Of a DNA stretch of 64,000 nt, positions 44,598 to 52,195 are shown piece by piece. The first letter of the stretch is position 1. Every line of letters starts with the position of its first letter. The DNA comes from an uncultured Chlorobiaceae bacterium (GTDB lineage Bacteria; Bacteroidota; Chlorobiia; Chlorobiales; Chlorobiaceae): the NCBI GenBank assembly GCA_903822595.1, contig CAIJPS010000105.1, forward strand, positions 1-64,000. The letters are read 5' to 3'. The notes under the pieces were generated by a model that was not told the DNA's origin, searched no databases, and saw only the letters and a list, made by a program, of their open reading frames with translations. The translations under genes and the position numbers were made by a program.

Positions 44598-44733
44598 CTT
44601 TTCCCCTCCCCGGAGCAGTTACCAGTTCATCACGCATTATTGACCTGACCGCCGTACGCAACAGCGGCAACACGGTTGGAGACATTGCCGCACTCAGCAA
44701 CAACTCCAACACCTTTACCAGAAAAGCCATCAT
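44518..44733 (-). CDS. Small phage protein with hydrophobic N-terminus, lysis region
   Basis: This 71-aa protein starts with MAFLVKVLELLLSAAMSPTVLPLLRTAVRS, a hydrophobic segment long enough for one membrane helix, followed by a charged tail ending VPLPSHYPEP. It overlaps the previous gene stop by one base and shares 80 bp with the next gene. Its position downstream of the endolysin suggests holin or spanin function, but no family is recognised. Confidence 0.5.
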   Translation of the reverse strand: MMAFLVKVLELLLSAAMSPTVLPLLRTAVRSIMRDELVTAPGRGKDDDLFEAKLKNSGMADVPLPSHYPEP

Positions 44734-44948
44734 CAGCCAGCAATCTTAAATGCCGATCGCACTTTTGCGAGGATTGGCTCAACGATGGCATCGTCGATTG
44801 ATGTTGCCGTAGAATCCACAAGACCCTGCAGCTTATCGATTACCGCATCGGCGGCTGAACCAATTTTATCATCAGGCACATAGGTCAGCATGGCCTTGAT
44901 TGCCGTCTCAACAAACGATGCCACTGTAGTTTCAATAGGGTTTGCCAT
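44733..44948 (-). CDS. Small helical phage protein, lysis region
   Basis: This 71-aa protein has two amphipathic helices (TTVASFVETAIKAMLTYVPDDKIGSAADAVIDKLQGL; SIDDAIVEPILAKVRSAFKIAG). AGGAGAA lies upstream of its ATG. The one-base overlap with the next gene implies coupled translation. Located directly after the endolysin; function unknown. Confidence 0.6.
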   Translation of the reverse strand: MANPIETTVASFVETAIKAMLTYVPDDKIGSAADAVIDKLQGLVDSTATSIDDAIVEPILAKVRSAFKIAG

Positions 44949-44982
44949 AAGTTCTCCTGTTATCTTTTTAGAGTTTTACTTT

Positions 44983-45390
44983 TTACGAAATCAATTCAAA
45001 ATGCACCAGGTCGTCAAAATCATTATCCTTCACCTGCGTATCGCCATCCCAGTCTCCGCCCCACCTGATCGGTATACCCCTTATCCTGGAGACACCAAGA
45101 ACAAACCCGGCAAATAAAGAGAGCCGCTCCCGATCCTCCCAATCAATCGGGAATGCAGGCCGGTCAAAAGGCCCGACATCAACCGCAAGAGAGACAACCG
45201 GGTTATGCTTACTCTTCGGCCATGGCGTTTTTGATTTCCCATCCCGCACAGCAGCATCCTGATCCGCTTTTGACCGATGCCCGCAAAGCACAACACAGTC
45301 AAAATGGGTGACAACCTCCCTGAACAGCTCCTGTAACCTTACCTCACAAGTCGCTAACCGCTCCTCCGAACGCACACCAAAACCAGCCAT
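44983..45390 (-). CDS. Endolysin, M15-type L-alanyl-D-glutamate peptidase
   Basis: This 135-aa protein starts at the ATG at 45390 (AGTGGAG upstream). CGHRSKADQDAAVRDGKSKTPWPKSKHN, then VSLAVDVGPFD and DLVHFELI give the zinc ligands of M15C peptidases (H in SKH, D in AVDV, H in HFEL). IRWGGDWDGD is the conserved segment near the C-terminus. Such phage enzymes cut peptidoglycan cross-bridge peptides. No signal peptide, so release needs a holin. Confidence 0.92.
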   Translation of the reverse strand: MAGFGVRSEERLATCEVRLQELFREVVTHFDCVVLCGHRSKADQDAAVRDGKSKTPWPKSKHNPVVSLAVDVGPFDRPAFPIDWEDRERLSLFAGFVLGVSRIRGIPIRWGGDWDGDTQVKDNDFDDLVHFELIS

Positions 45391-45521
45391 AACATAAACT
45401 CCACTTACCACCGGAGCACCAGACCCCGTTTAATCGCGTTAAATGATACTTTAGCAGGCAAAAACACCCCACCAAACGAATACTGACACTCCCGACCACC
45501 CGACCACCATCAGAGAGCCTT

Positions 45522-46001
45522 CTACAGCTCATCCAGATTAATCCCCGGACGCGGGTAATCATCATCCACCAGACCACCCATAAAGCCCTGACCAAACCGA
45601 TGCCTCGTATAATTCACCCTCGGCCCCTGCGCCTCAGCCACAACATCAGAACCCGTATCAATCCGAAACGTATTCACCGTTATCGCCCTCAACTTCTCCT
45701 GTAGCCGCTTGTACGACTGCTGCAAAGAATCGCTCACCTCGTCACCCATGCGCCGCACCAGCAGGTAATACCGCATCAATTGCGCAGTCAACTCAACAAT
45801 CTCATCCGGCACAGGATTAAACGGCACCGTATACAACCCCCGGCAAAACAAATGCACATCAGTCACTGCCGACGCATTACACGCCTCCAGATTCGCCAGT
45901 GCTGCCGCATCCATCGTCCCCGAGTTATAATCATCACAGCACTCAATGATCTTCTGCAGAGGCATAACCCCCTGCAGATATGTCACATCAACGTACAGCA
46001 T
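45522..46001 (-). CDS. Phage Gp36-like protein (DUF1320), head-tail connector
   Basis: This 159-aa protein begins MLYVDVTYLQGVMPLQKIIECCDD. Helical segments with VDEIVELTAQ-like PVPDEIVELTAQLMRYYLLVRRMG, followed by YKRLQEKLRAI, match the Mu Gp36 family. It directly follows the major capsid gene and overlaps its stop (TGATG). A frame reaching 46004 starts with TTG; the ATG at 46001 is preferred. Confidence 0.8.
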   Translation of the reverse strand: MLYVDVTYLQGVMPLQKIIECCDDYNSGTMDAAALANLEACNASAVTDVHLFCRGLYTVPFNPVPDEIVELTAQLMRYYLLVRRMGDEVSDSLQQSYKRLQEKLRAITVNTFRIDTGSDVVAEAQGPRVNYTRHRFGQGFMGGLVDDDYPRPGINLDEL

Positions 46002-46948
46002 CAACCAAGACGGACACCAGGCAACACGGCAACCGAGCGGATATTGAGCGCCTGCGAATCAGCCTGCAACTCACAGGTCTGCTCATAGAAGTTTCCAACC
46101 ATGGTGATGGGATACACTTTCAGCCCATTTCTGGTGGTCATCAGCGAGAAAGAACTCTGCTCATCAGACCGGAACGCATAGATGCTTGTGCAGTCTGAAC
46201 TTGTCCCTTTTGTCTCCGACTGAGGCAACACTTCCGTACCGTCATAGTTAAACCCTGCATGGACAACCGGTACGCCGGAAAAGGTCATAATCCTGCGACC
46301 AAACTGGTCAACGGTAACGTCACACTGCGCAGCAGCAATTGAAGTCAACCGGCTCCACACCAGACTGTTCATCACCAGGCACTGCGCACCATTAACCACA
46401 CTGCCGGTCAAAACCTGCAACGCCTCCACAAACTTCTGCTGGCTCGATACCGCCGTATCACTGATTCCTGTGAGAATCTGCGTGCCGTTTACTCCCATCG
46501 CCGTCAACGTCTGGCTGGCATTAAGAGCAGCAACAACCTTCTTGAGCCCGTTGAACTGAGCCGGTGTTAGTGTGGAATCACCATTCACCAGGTAGCTACT
46601 CAAGTTCCGTCCAAGCGTCTGCCCAAACGCGGCAAGCTCACGCTTCATCTCACTTGGGATATCACCACCACGCTCCTCATAGGCACGGTCAAGGCGCATC
46701 ACCTTCCCGAGGATCTTCAGGGCAAACGTCGTATACGCCGGAGTAGCATCGGTCTTTGAGGCAAAGTCACCTGCAATGGTGCGGAACAAAGCATTTGTAT
46801 TAACATCAGCATCCGAGCGCACAAGAGCGGAACCGCCTGGCTGGTAAAAGAAATGCACATACTCCAGCAGTGGAGCAGTCTTGCGCACATTATCAAGCAC
46901 CAAGCGAGAGAGTTCATCAGTCGCTGAACAATCATAGAGAAGAGCCAT
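46001..46948 (-). CDS. Major capsid protein
   Basis: This 315-aa protein has an HK97-fold major head protein pattern: an extended N-terminal arm (LSRLVLDNVRKTAPLLEYVHFF), SYLVNGDSTLTPAQFNGLKK, LVMNSLVWSRLTSIAAAQ, then RRIMTFSGVPVVHAGFNYDG and FSLMTTRNGLKVYPITMVGNFYEQTCELQAD, resembling capsid proteins of Mu-like siphophages. The protease/scaffold gene precedes it and Gp36 follows it, the usual order. Confidence 0.82.
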   Translation of the reverse strand: MALLYDCSATDELSRLVLDNVRKTAPLLEYVHFFYQPGGSALVRSDADVNTNALFRTIAGDFASKTDATPAYTTFALKILGKVMRLDRAYEERGGDIPSEMKRELAAFGQTLGRNLSSYLVNGDSTLTPAQFNGLKKVVAALNASQTLTAMGVNGTQILTGISDTAVSSQQKFVEALQVLTGSVVNGAQCLVMNSLVWSRLTSIAAAQCDVTVDQFGRRIMTFSGVPVVHAGFNYDGTEVLPQSETKGTSSDCTSIYAFRSDEQSSFSLMTTRNGLKVYPITMVGNFYEQTCELQADSQALNIRSVAVLPGVRLG

Positions 46949-46981
46949 AATCTGTATCCTGTTTTATTATTGGTTATTACC

Positions 46982-48070
46982 TTAATCCTTTTTTGCCGCT
47001 TCAAACTGCGCTGTAAGCACCTCAAGCACCGGATCACCAGCAACCTCCTCGCTATCCGCAGCCTTATCCTTTGTCGCCACCTCCTCAAACACAATCTGCG
47101 GCTTGGCACCAGCAATCAGCTCTTTTATGAGGTCAAAAGAGGTTTTCTCCACTGTCTTACCGCCCTCTTCAAACTGCCGAGGCTGTGCACCGTGCAGGTC
47201 TGTCAGGATGGCAACCACCTGGTCTCTGATTTTCGGAGTAACAACATCCGGATGCTCAGCACAGAAGCCGATGATTTCCGCATTGACTCGGGCAGTCTCA
47301 GCATTGCTCTGCTGCAGCAGCAGTGTTGCATTTTCAGTTCTGAGCCTTTCAAGCTCAGCAAGTTTTTCAGCGTCCATATCGGGTTTTTCGAAGGTTTTAT
47401 TGAGAAGTTGATCCGTTGTAATCGGCCCTGCATCATCACCCGGTTCATCCGACGCAAGATCCATTTTGAGATAATCGAGCACATAAGCCGGAAGGTATTT
47501 TTCGGCAGCATCAAGGCCATTCGCCTCAATTTCTCGATCACGCATTTTCTGGAAAAGAGAAGCGACGTCCTGCATCCACCCCCTGAGCTGCCACTTCCAA
47601 CTCACCTCAAAGGCTTCTACCGGATTCCCGAGCTCTGTAGCTTCGAACTCGACTTCTTCAGCATAAACCGCCGGGATGTTGTCGGAAGCTTCGAACGCTG
47701 CCCCAAGACCATCGACAGATGGGATATCCGTAATACCGATATGCACGATCTCACCCCTCACTCCCAAGCCTATGCTCACCTTATCAAGACCTGCTTGCTT
47801 GAGACCAGGGAGCATTTCCCTCGCAAAATCAACCGGTTCAATCGTCAAAAATGTCCGACGGTCAGCCTCAAACGACGCGATACTCTCACGAGACGCATAC
47901 CCGAGGACTGGCAAGTTATTTTGCGGATGGCGGTACGTATAAGGTATCCTGTCCGGACTATAAAGTTTCGTCGCTGTAAGCACACCAAGAACCTTTTCCG
48001 GAGGCCACACTTTATCCTTCGCCTTCTCATGGTATCCCGAAGCAAAAATCTTATGCCGTTTAAAGCTCAT
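46982..48070 (-). CDS. Head maturation protease / scaffold-like protein
   Basis: This is a 362-aa protein. The N-terminal ~160 residues contain a compact beta-rich domain (KLYSPDRIPYTYRHPQNNLPVLGYASRESI, KVSIGLGVRGEIVHIGITDIPSVDGLGAAFE), similar in layout to prohead proteases fused to scaffold. Residues ~245-290 form a coiled coil (DAEKLAELERLRTENATLLLQQSNAETARVNAEI). The C-terminus is acidic/helical and ends in AKKD. Such proteins guide capsid assembly and are later removed by self-cleavage. Catalytic residues cannot be assigned with certainty. It is the first gene of the minus-strand capsid-tail operon. Confidence 0.7.
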   Translation of the reverse strand: MSFKRHKIFASGYHEKAKDKVWPPEKVLGVLTATKLYSPDRIPYTYRHPQNNLPVLGYASRESIASFEADRRTFLTIEPVDFAREMLPGLKQAGLDKVSIGLGVRGEIVHIGITDIPSVDGLGAAFEASDNIPAVYAEEVEFEATELGNPVEAFEVSWKWQLRGWMQDVASLFQKMRDREIEANGLDAAEKYLPAYVLDYLKMDLASDEPGDDAGPITTDQLLNKTFEKPDMDAEKLAELERLRTENATLLLQQSNAETARVNAEIIGFCAEHPDVVTPKIRDQVVAILTDLHGAQPRQFEEGGKTVEKTSFDLIKELIAGAKPQIVFEEVATKDKAADSEEVAGDPVLEVLTAQFEAAKKD

Positions 48071-48256
48071 TGATTCACTGTTTAATCTTAAGTCTCCGGC
48101 TGTTCAGCCACTCCCAAAAGAAGAAACATACTGTCCTTTGTTGGCAAATTCCTGATGTGCCATTTCCCGGAAGCCCTTTCAGGAAAGCGCTTTGTAGACC
48201 TCAGCCAGATAATCACCCTATCTTGAACCATTCGACCAGCAACCAATAAAGACCTT
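48071..48256. promoter_or_regulatory. Divergent late-gene control region
   Basis: The 186-bp gap separates the minus-strand capsid/tail operon from the plus-strand packaging operon, so it should hold two divergent late promoters. No clear sigma70 -35/-10 pairs are visible, as expected if a Mor/C-type activator drives them. Short inverted repeats occur (CTTTCAGGAAAG near 48177), but no site can be assigned. Confidence 0.4.
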
Positions 48257-48673
48257 ATGCCAGAACTCTTTACAGAAAACGCAAACGAGCTTGCCGCAAC
48301 ACTTGGAATATCCGTGCTGGTCTTCTTTTCACTGGTAATCCTCGGCGCAATAATGATCCTCTACATCCGCTCCGAAGGGAAGAAATGGGTCGAACGAGAA
48401 AAAAACACCACAGAGGTCTACCAAAGCATCATCACCCAGATCACCCAGACCAGAGACAAAGATTTCGATCTCCTCAAAGGTGTACTGTCCGACAACCGTG
48501 ATCAAATCAACCTGCTCCGCAGTGTCGTGGAAAAACTCAAATCCATGCAGCACGAGAGCGACACCCACCGGGACGCAAGCGACCAGGCACTGCGTGACAT
48601 CTTCACAAAACTCGCACACCTCCTTGAGAACCGGTGCATGAACCATTTGAAAGCACAACTTAAAATTGATTAA
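48257..48673 (+). CDS. Phage membrane-anchored coiled-coil protein
   Basis: This 138-aa protein has one transmembrane helix at ~16-38 (GISVLVFFSLVILGAIMILYI), then a long helical, probably coiled-coil region (VEREKNTTEVYQSIITQITQTRDKDFDLLK..., LRSVVEKLKSMQHES). Placed just before the terminase genes, it resembles the small membrane proteins of Mu-like phages in this slot, some of which act in lysis as inner-membrane spanins. Function unproven. Confidence 0.75.
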   Translation: MPELFTENANELAATLGISVLVFFSLVILGAIMILYIRSEGKKWVEREKNTTEVYQSIITQITQTRDKDFDLLKGVLSDNRDQINLLRSVVEKLKSMQHESDTHRDASDQALRDIFTKLAHLLENRCMNHLKAQLKID

Positions 48674-48675
48674 CC

Positions 48676-48930
48676 ATGACCATCGCAAGCGACCTGCGCC
48701 AAAAGCGCAAAGGCCAGTTAAACACCCTGCAGGAAAACCGCGGCAAAATCGATAAGCAGGGCACCGACGCCCTGACTATTATTTTGATGAAAACATACGG
48801 GGAAACAAATCTCGCAAAGATCGACACCGAAGCCATCCTGCGTAACGCCGAAGAGCTCAACATCTGTGCAAAAGAGATGAAAAAGCTCGATGAGCAGATC
48901 ACAGCCATCAACGAAGAACTCTACGGATAA
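48676..48930 (+). CDS. Small helical phage protein before the terminase
   Basis: This 84-aa protein starts MTIASDLRQKRKGQLNTLQENRGKID and is helical and charged (AEELNICAKEMKKLDEQITAINEELYG). It starts 2 bp after the previous stop and overlaps the small terminase start by one base (TAATG). Small helical proteins of this size occur beside DUF1804 genes in Mu-like phages. Function unknown. Confidence 0.72.
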   Translation: MTIASDLRQKRKGQLNTLQENRGKIDKQGTDALTIILMKTYGETNLAKIDTEAILRNAEELNICAKEMKKLDEQITAINEELYG

Positions 48931-49361
48931 TGGCCAAGAAAGCCGAACTCTACAGCGAAGCCGAACGGCTCTACGTACAGGAACATCTCGGGCAGGCCGA
49001 GATTGGAGAACGCCTTGGTGTCTCCGAACGCACCGTTCGCTACTGGTCGCAAGAAGGAAGCTGGGCTGAACGACGCGGAAACTTCGCCCAGGCAACAAGC
49101 ACCACCAGTGAAAAACTCTATAAACTTGTCCAGGCACTGACCGACAAAGCCATACAGAGTGCCGAAGAAGGTACCGAGCCAAGCCAATCCCAGCTCTACT
49201 TTATTGCAAAAATGGCGCCGCTCCTGCTCAAGCTGCACGACTATGAAGAGGGCGCACAGCCAGCAAAACAGGCCGATGAAGACAAAGCAAAAGCGCTCAA
49301 CCGCTACGAAGACGTCATGGGAGAAATGCAAAAAACCTTAATGCAACTCGGCCTTGGTTAA
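48930..49361 (+). CDS. Small terminase subunit-like protein (DUF1804)
   Basis: This is a 143-aa protein. Residues ~4-45 form a helix-turn-helix (AELYSEAERLYVQEHLGQAEIGERLGVSERTVRYWSQEGSWAERR), the hallmark of the Mu-like DUF1804/small terminase group. The rest is helical (SEKLYKLVQALTDKAIQSAEEGTEPSQSQLYFIAKM). It recognises phage DNA for packaging together with the Gp28 subunit encoded next. Confidence 0.85.
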   Translation: MAKKAELYSEAERLYVQEHLGQAEIGERLGVSERTVRYWSQEGSWAERRGNFAQATSTTSEKLYKLVQALTDKAIQSAEEGTEPSQSQLYFIAKMAPLLLKLHDYEEGAQPAKQADEDKAKALNRYEDVMGEMQKTLMQLGLG

Positions 49362-49395
49362 AAAACCACAACATCCGGAAGAGATTCCAACAGCG

Positions 49396-50922
49396 ATGAA
49401 CACGATCATCGAAGAGAAGGTCTTTATGCCCTACCAGATCGAGGTCATTCGCGACGAACACATCGCGCAGCTCGTGGAGAAAGGAAGGCAGGAGGGATTG
49501 AGCTGGGCGCTCGCCTACAAATCATACAAAAGGAGCGGCAAAGAAGGCCGCTACCCAACCTTCTTCGCAACCAAGACTCGCATCCTCGCCAAGCAGTTTA
49601 TCAACGACTGCGCCGCGTGGGCAAAACTCGACCGGCTCATCAAAAGCACCGTCGATGCCACCTACGAAGACCAGATCAAGATCTTCAACGACAAAACTGA
49701 AGAAGAAGAGACCGTCAACACCTATAACATCCGCTTCCCCAACAAAATGGAAGTGACCGCCCTCTCCAGCAACGCCGACGCCATGAGAGGATGGAGAGGC
49801 TACAAAATCGCCGACGAATTCGCCATCCACAAGCAGCAGGCTGAAATGCTCGACGCCATCCTGCCATCCCGCATGTGGCGTTACCCCTTCGCCTTTGTCA
49901 GCACACACAAAGGCATCAATAGTGAATTCAACAAGCTGATAAAGAAGTACAAAGGCGGCCTGCTCGGCGCAGACTGGAACCTCATCAGCATTCCAATCCA
50001 GCGGGCTGTTGCTGATGGTCTGCTCGAAAAAATATACAAACGGCCCTTCACCGAAACCGAACGGCAGGACTGGCTTGCAACCCTCGAACGCGAAGAAGGC
50101 CAGCGCCGCTGGAAACAGGAATACTGCTGCATCCCCGAAGACGAAGCGGGTGCCTTCTTCAGCTACGACCTCCTCATCTCCTGCGAGAGTGAAGAGTTAC
50201 TCTACGACGACATCAAAAAATTCACCGGAGCAGAACAGGAACAGGAAGCTCTCAAATGGTTTGAATCTATGGCCGAAGCCGTCAACGCAAAAGGCGCAGG
50301 CTCCTTTTACCTCGGCATGGACATCGGGCGCGACATCAACTACACCGTCCTCTGCCTCATCGAAGATGTAGCCGGAATAAAGTTCATCCGCGCCCTCGCA
50401 GCGCTCGAAAAAATGCGCTTTCAAGTCCAGCAAGACTGCGCCCGCATCCTCATCCGTATGCCACGCTTCCGCCGCTCCTGCGTCGATAACCGCGGAATGG
50501 GCCGCGAAACCGTCGAACGCCTGCAGGGCGACTTCGGCCCCTACCTGGTTGAAAAAATCGACTTCAACCTCGTACTCAAAGAAAAAATCGCCTACGCCGT
50601 CTACCAGGCACTTACCGACCGGCTGCTTAAAATCCCTGTCAGCGACACCGTCCGTGACGACTTCCACAGCATCCGCAAAGAGACCACCGATGCCGGAAAC
50701 GTTCGCTACGTCGCAAGCCAGAACCAGAGCGACCCCAACAGCCACGGCGACTACTACACCGCCATATCGCTTGCTTTGCACGCCACAGGAACCGCTACGC
50801 CCGACATACCCAACGCCATCACCACCAGCAAAGAACCCTTTGGCCGCAACGAGCGACTCGACACACTGCTCAACGGATACGACAACAGCTTTCAGGCAAA
50901 CACGATGAGATATGCAAACTAA
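49396..50922 (+). CDS. Large terminase subunit (Mu Gp28-like)
   Basis: This is a packaging ATPase-nuclease of about 508 aa. The N-terminal region has MPYQIEVIRDEHIAQLVEKGRQEGLSWALA, where GRQEGLSW is the degenerate Walker A of Gp28 proteins. EFAIHKQQAEMLDAI (Walker B region), FVSTHKG (coupling motif), and the RuvC-like nuclease LGMDIGRDINYTVL with later DNRGMGRETVERLQGDFG follow. A frame-extending TTG at 49354 overlaps the previous gene by 8 bp; the ATG at 49396 with GGAAGAG upstream is preferred, but the spacing is long and the TTG cannot be excluded. It overlaps the portal gene by 11 bp. Confidence 0.9.
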   Translation: MNTIIEEKVFMPYQIEVIRDEHIAQLVEKGRQEGLSWALAYKSYKRSGKEGRYPTFFATKTRILAKQFINDCAAWAKLDRLIKSTVDATYEDQIKIFNDKTEEEETVNTYNIRFPNKMEVTALSSNADAMRGWRGYKIADEFAIHKQQAEMLDAILPSRMWRYPFAFVSTHKGINSEFNKLIKKYKGGLLGADWNLISIPIQRAVADGLLEKIYKRPFTETERQDWLATLEREEGQRRWKQEYCCIPEDEAGAFFSYDLLISCESEELLYDDIKKFTGAEQEQEALKWFESMAEAVNAKGAGSFYLGMDIGRDINYTVLCLIEDVAGIKFIRALAALEKMRFQVQQDCARILIRMPRFRRSCVDNRGMGRETVERLQGDFGPYLVEKIDFNLVLKEKIAYAVYQALTDRLLKIPVSDTVRDDFHSIRKETTDAGNVRYVASQNQSDPNSHGDYYTAISLALHATGTATPDIPNAITTSKEPFGRNERLDTLLNGYDNSFQANTMRYAN

Positions 50923-52195
50923 AAAAGTCACCACCCCGGCCGTCATACAAGACGACGTTGCCATCCGCACCTTTACCGAAGGCTTACTCGATGTAACCCG
51001 GCTCCTTCCGCACCCCAGTAAAGTGCTGCAAAGTATCGTCAAACAGATCGATGTCTACGAAACCACCATCAAGCAGCCCGACATAGCTGCCGTAGCCCGC
51101 CGGTTCCGTGACGGTATCAAAAAACTCGAATGGGACATCTCCCGTGTCACCCTCCGTGGAGAAAGGGCTGCATTCGTACGGAGCGTCTGCCGCGACCTTC
51201 CCCTGAACACCATCATCCCTGCCGCCGTCAGTGCCCGAGACTTTGGATATACGGTAATGGAGACAACATGGCAGAACGTCGACGGCTATAACCTCATCAC
51301 CAACCTGGAAGAAAAACCAAGGGGATGGTTCCGGTTCAACCAGGCAAACCAGCTCCTCCTCATTACCCGTGACAATCCAAACGGCATCGTTGTGGAAGAA
51401 AACTGGCCCCGGAAATTCATTGTCGTCCAGCACGAAGCCAGCTACAAGAACCCCTATGGCAACGGCCTCCTTGACGAAGCCTACTGGTACAGCAAAGGCC
51501 TCGCCGCAAACTTCGAATACCACCTTGGTTTCCTCGAAGACGATGGACGCGACCACTGGATGGGCTGGGTACCACCCGGAAGCGACAACGCCTACAAAGA
51601 AAAGGTCGAATTGGCCCTGCGCCGACTACGCAACGCAGCCGTTGCCGTCATCGAAGAAGGAACACGCATCGAAAAAGTTGTCAACACCGGACGCCAAAGC
51701 ACAAGCGCCGCCTACGAAATCTTTAAAACCTCATGCCGAAGCACCATCAACATGCTCTGGCTTGGCAGCGACCTCGCCACCAACGCAAAAGGAACAGGAT
51801 CCTATGCCAGCAGCAAAAGCGGCATGGAAATACAGGCCGACGCACTCGAAGCAGGCAAAGAACTCGCCGAACAAGCCATCAATCAAGCAATCAAGTGGAT
51901 GGCCGAAGTCAACAACCTGCCCGGTGACGACACCGAAGAAGTCGCTTTCTACCTCTACAAAGCCCCGGCAAACGACAAAGAGCAAGCCGACATCGACGCA
52001 ATCTACAGCCGCACCACCGGCCTAAAGCCCAGCCGCCAGCTCCTCATCAAACGAGGCTACGAAGACGGCGACTTCGAAGCCGCAGATACCGTATCAGCAC
52101 AGGCACGGCACGCCGTGCTCCACCAAACCTTCGAATCCGGGTACAACCTTGAGCCCCTGCTCAGCGCTGCCGATGCTTTAAAAAAAAAGCACTAA
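50912..52195 (+). CDS. Portal protein (DUF935, Mu Gp29-like)
   Basis: This 427-aa protein is of the DUF935 family: VLQSIVKQIDVYETTIKQPDIAAVARRFRDGIKKLEWDI, WQNVDGYNLITNLEEKPRGWFRFNQANQLLL, and YKNPYGNGLLDEAYWYSKGLAANFEYHLGFLEDDGR are typical. It forms the dodecameric ring through which DNA enters the head. The zero-frame product ends DALKKKH at TAA 52193. At the 3' end a run of nine A bases contains A AAA AAG in frame, from which a -1 shift continues into MuF. So two products are expected: portal alone, and a portal-MuF fusion. Confidence 0.92.
   Translation: MQTKKVTTPAVIQDDVAIRTFTEGLLDVTRLLPHPSKVLQSIVKQIDVYETTIKQPDIAAVARRFRDGIKKLEWDISRVTLRGERAAFVRSVCRDLPLNTIIPAAVSARDFGYTVMETTWQNVDGYNLITNLEEKPRGWFRFNQANQLLLITRDNPNGIVVEENWPRKFIVVQHEASYKNPYGNGLLDEAYWYSKGLAANFEYHLGFLEDDGRDHWMGWVPPGSDNAYKEKVELALRRLRNAAVAVIEEGTRIEKVVNTGRQSTSAAYEIFKTSCRSTINMLWLGSDLATNAKGTGSYASSKSGMEIQADALEAGKELAEQAINQAIKWMAEVNNLPGDDTEEVAFYLYKAPANDKEQADIDAIYSRTTGLKPSRQLLIKRGYEDGDFEAADTVSAQARHAVLHQTFESGYNLEPLLSAADALKKKH
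52180..52189 (+). promoter_or_regulatory. Predicted -1 ribosomal frameshift site between portal and MuF
   Basis: Nine A bases followed by G give the heptamer A AAA AAG at 52183-52189 exactly in the portal reading frame (codons AAA 52184, AAG 52187). This is the strongest known -1 slippery sequence in bacteria, as in E. coli dnaX. The zero-frame stop follows two codons later. The -1 frame is closed upstream by TGA at 52150 and then open for over 1.3 kb. Confidence 0.75.

Noticed and set aside
45344-45595. 83-codon minus-strand frame between endolysin and Gp36 genes
   Set aside because: It overlaps both genes in another frame and has a Trp/Val/Cys-rich composition typical of a shadow frame on the G/T-rich strand.
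50197-51042. 281-codon minus-strand frame opposite the terminase and portal genes
   Set aside because: It is antisense to well-conserved Gp28 and DUF935 genes and has a low-complexity composition; it is a shadow caused by the C-rich plus strand.
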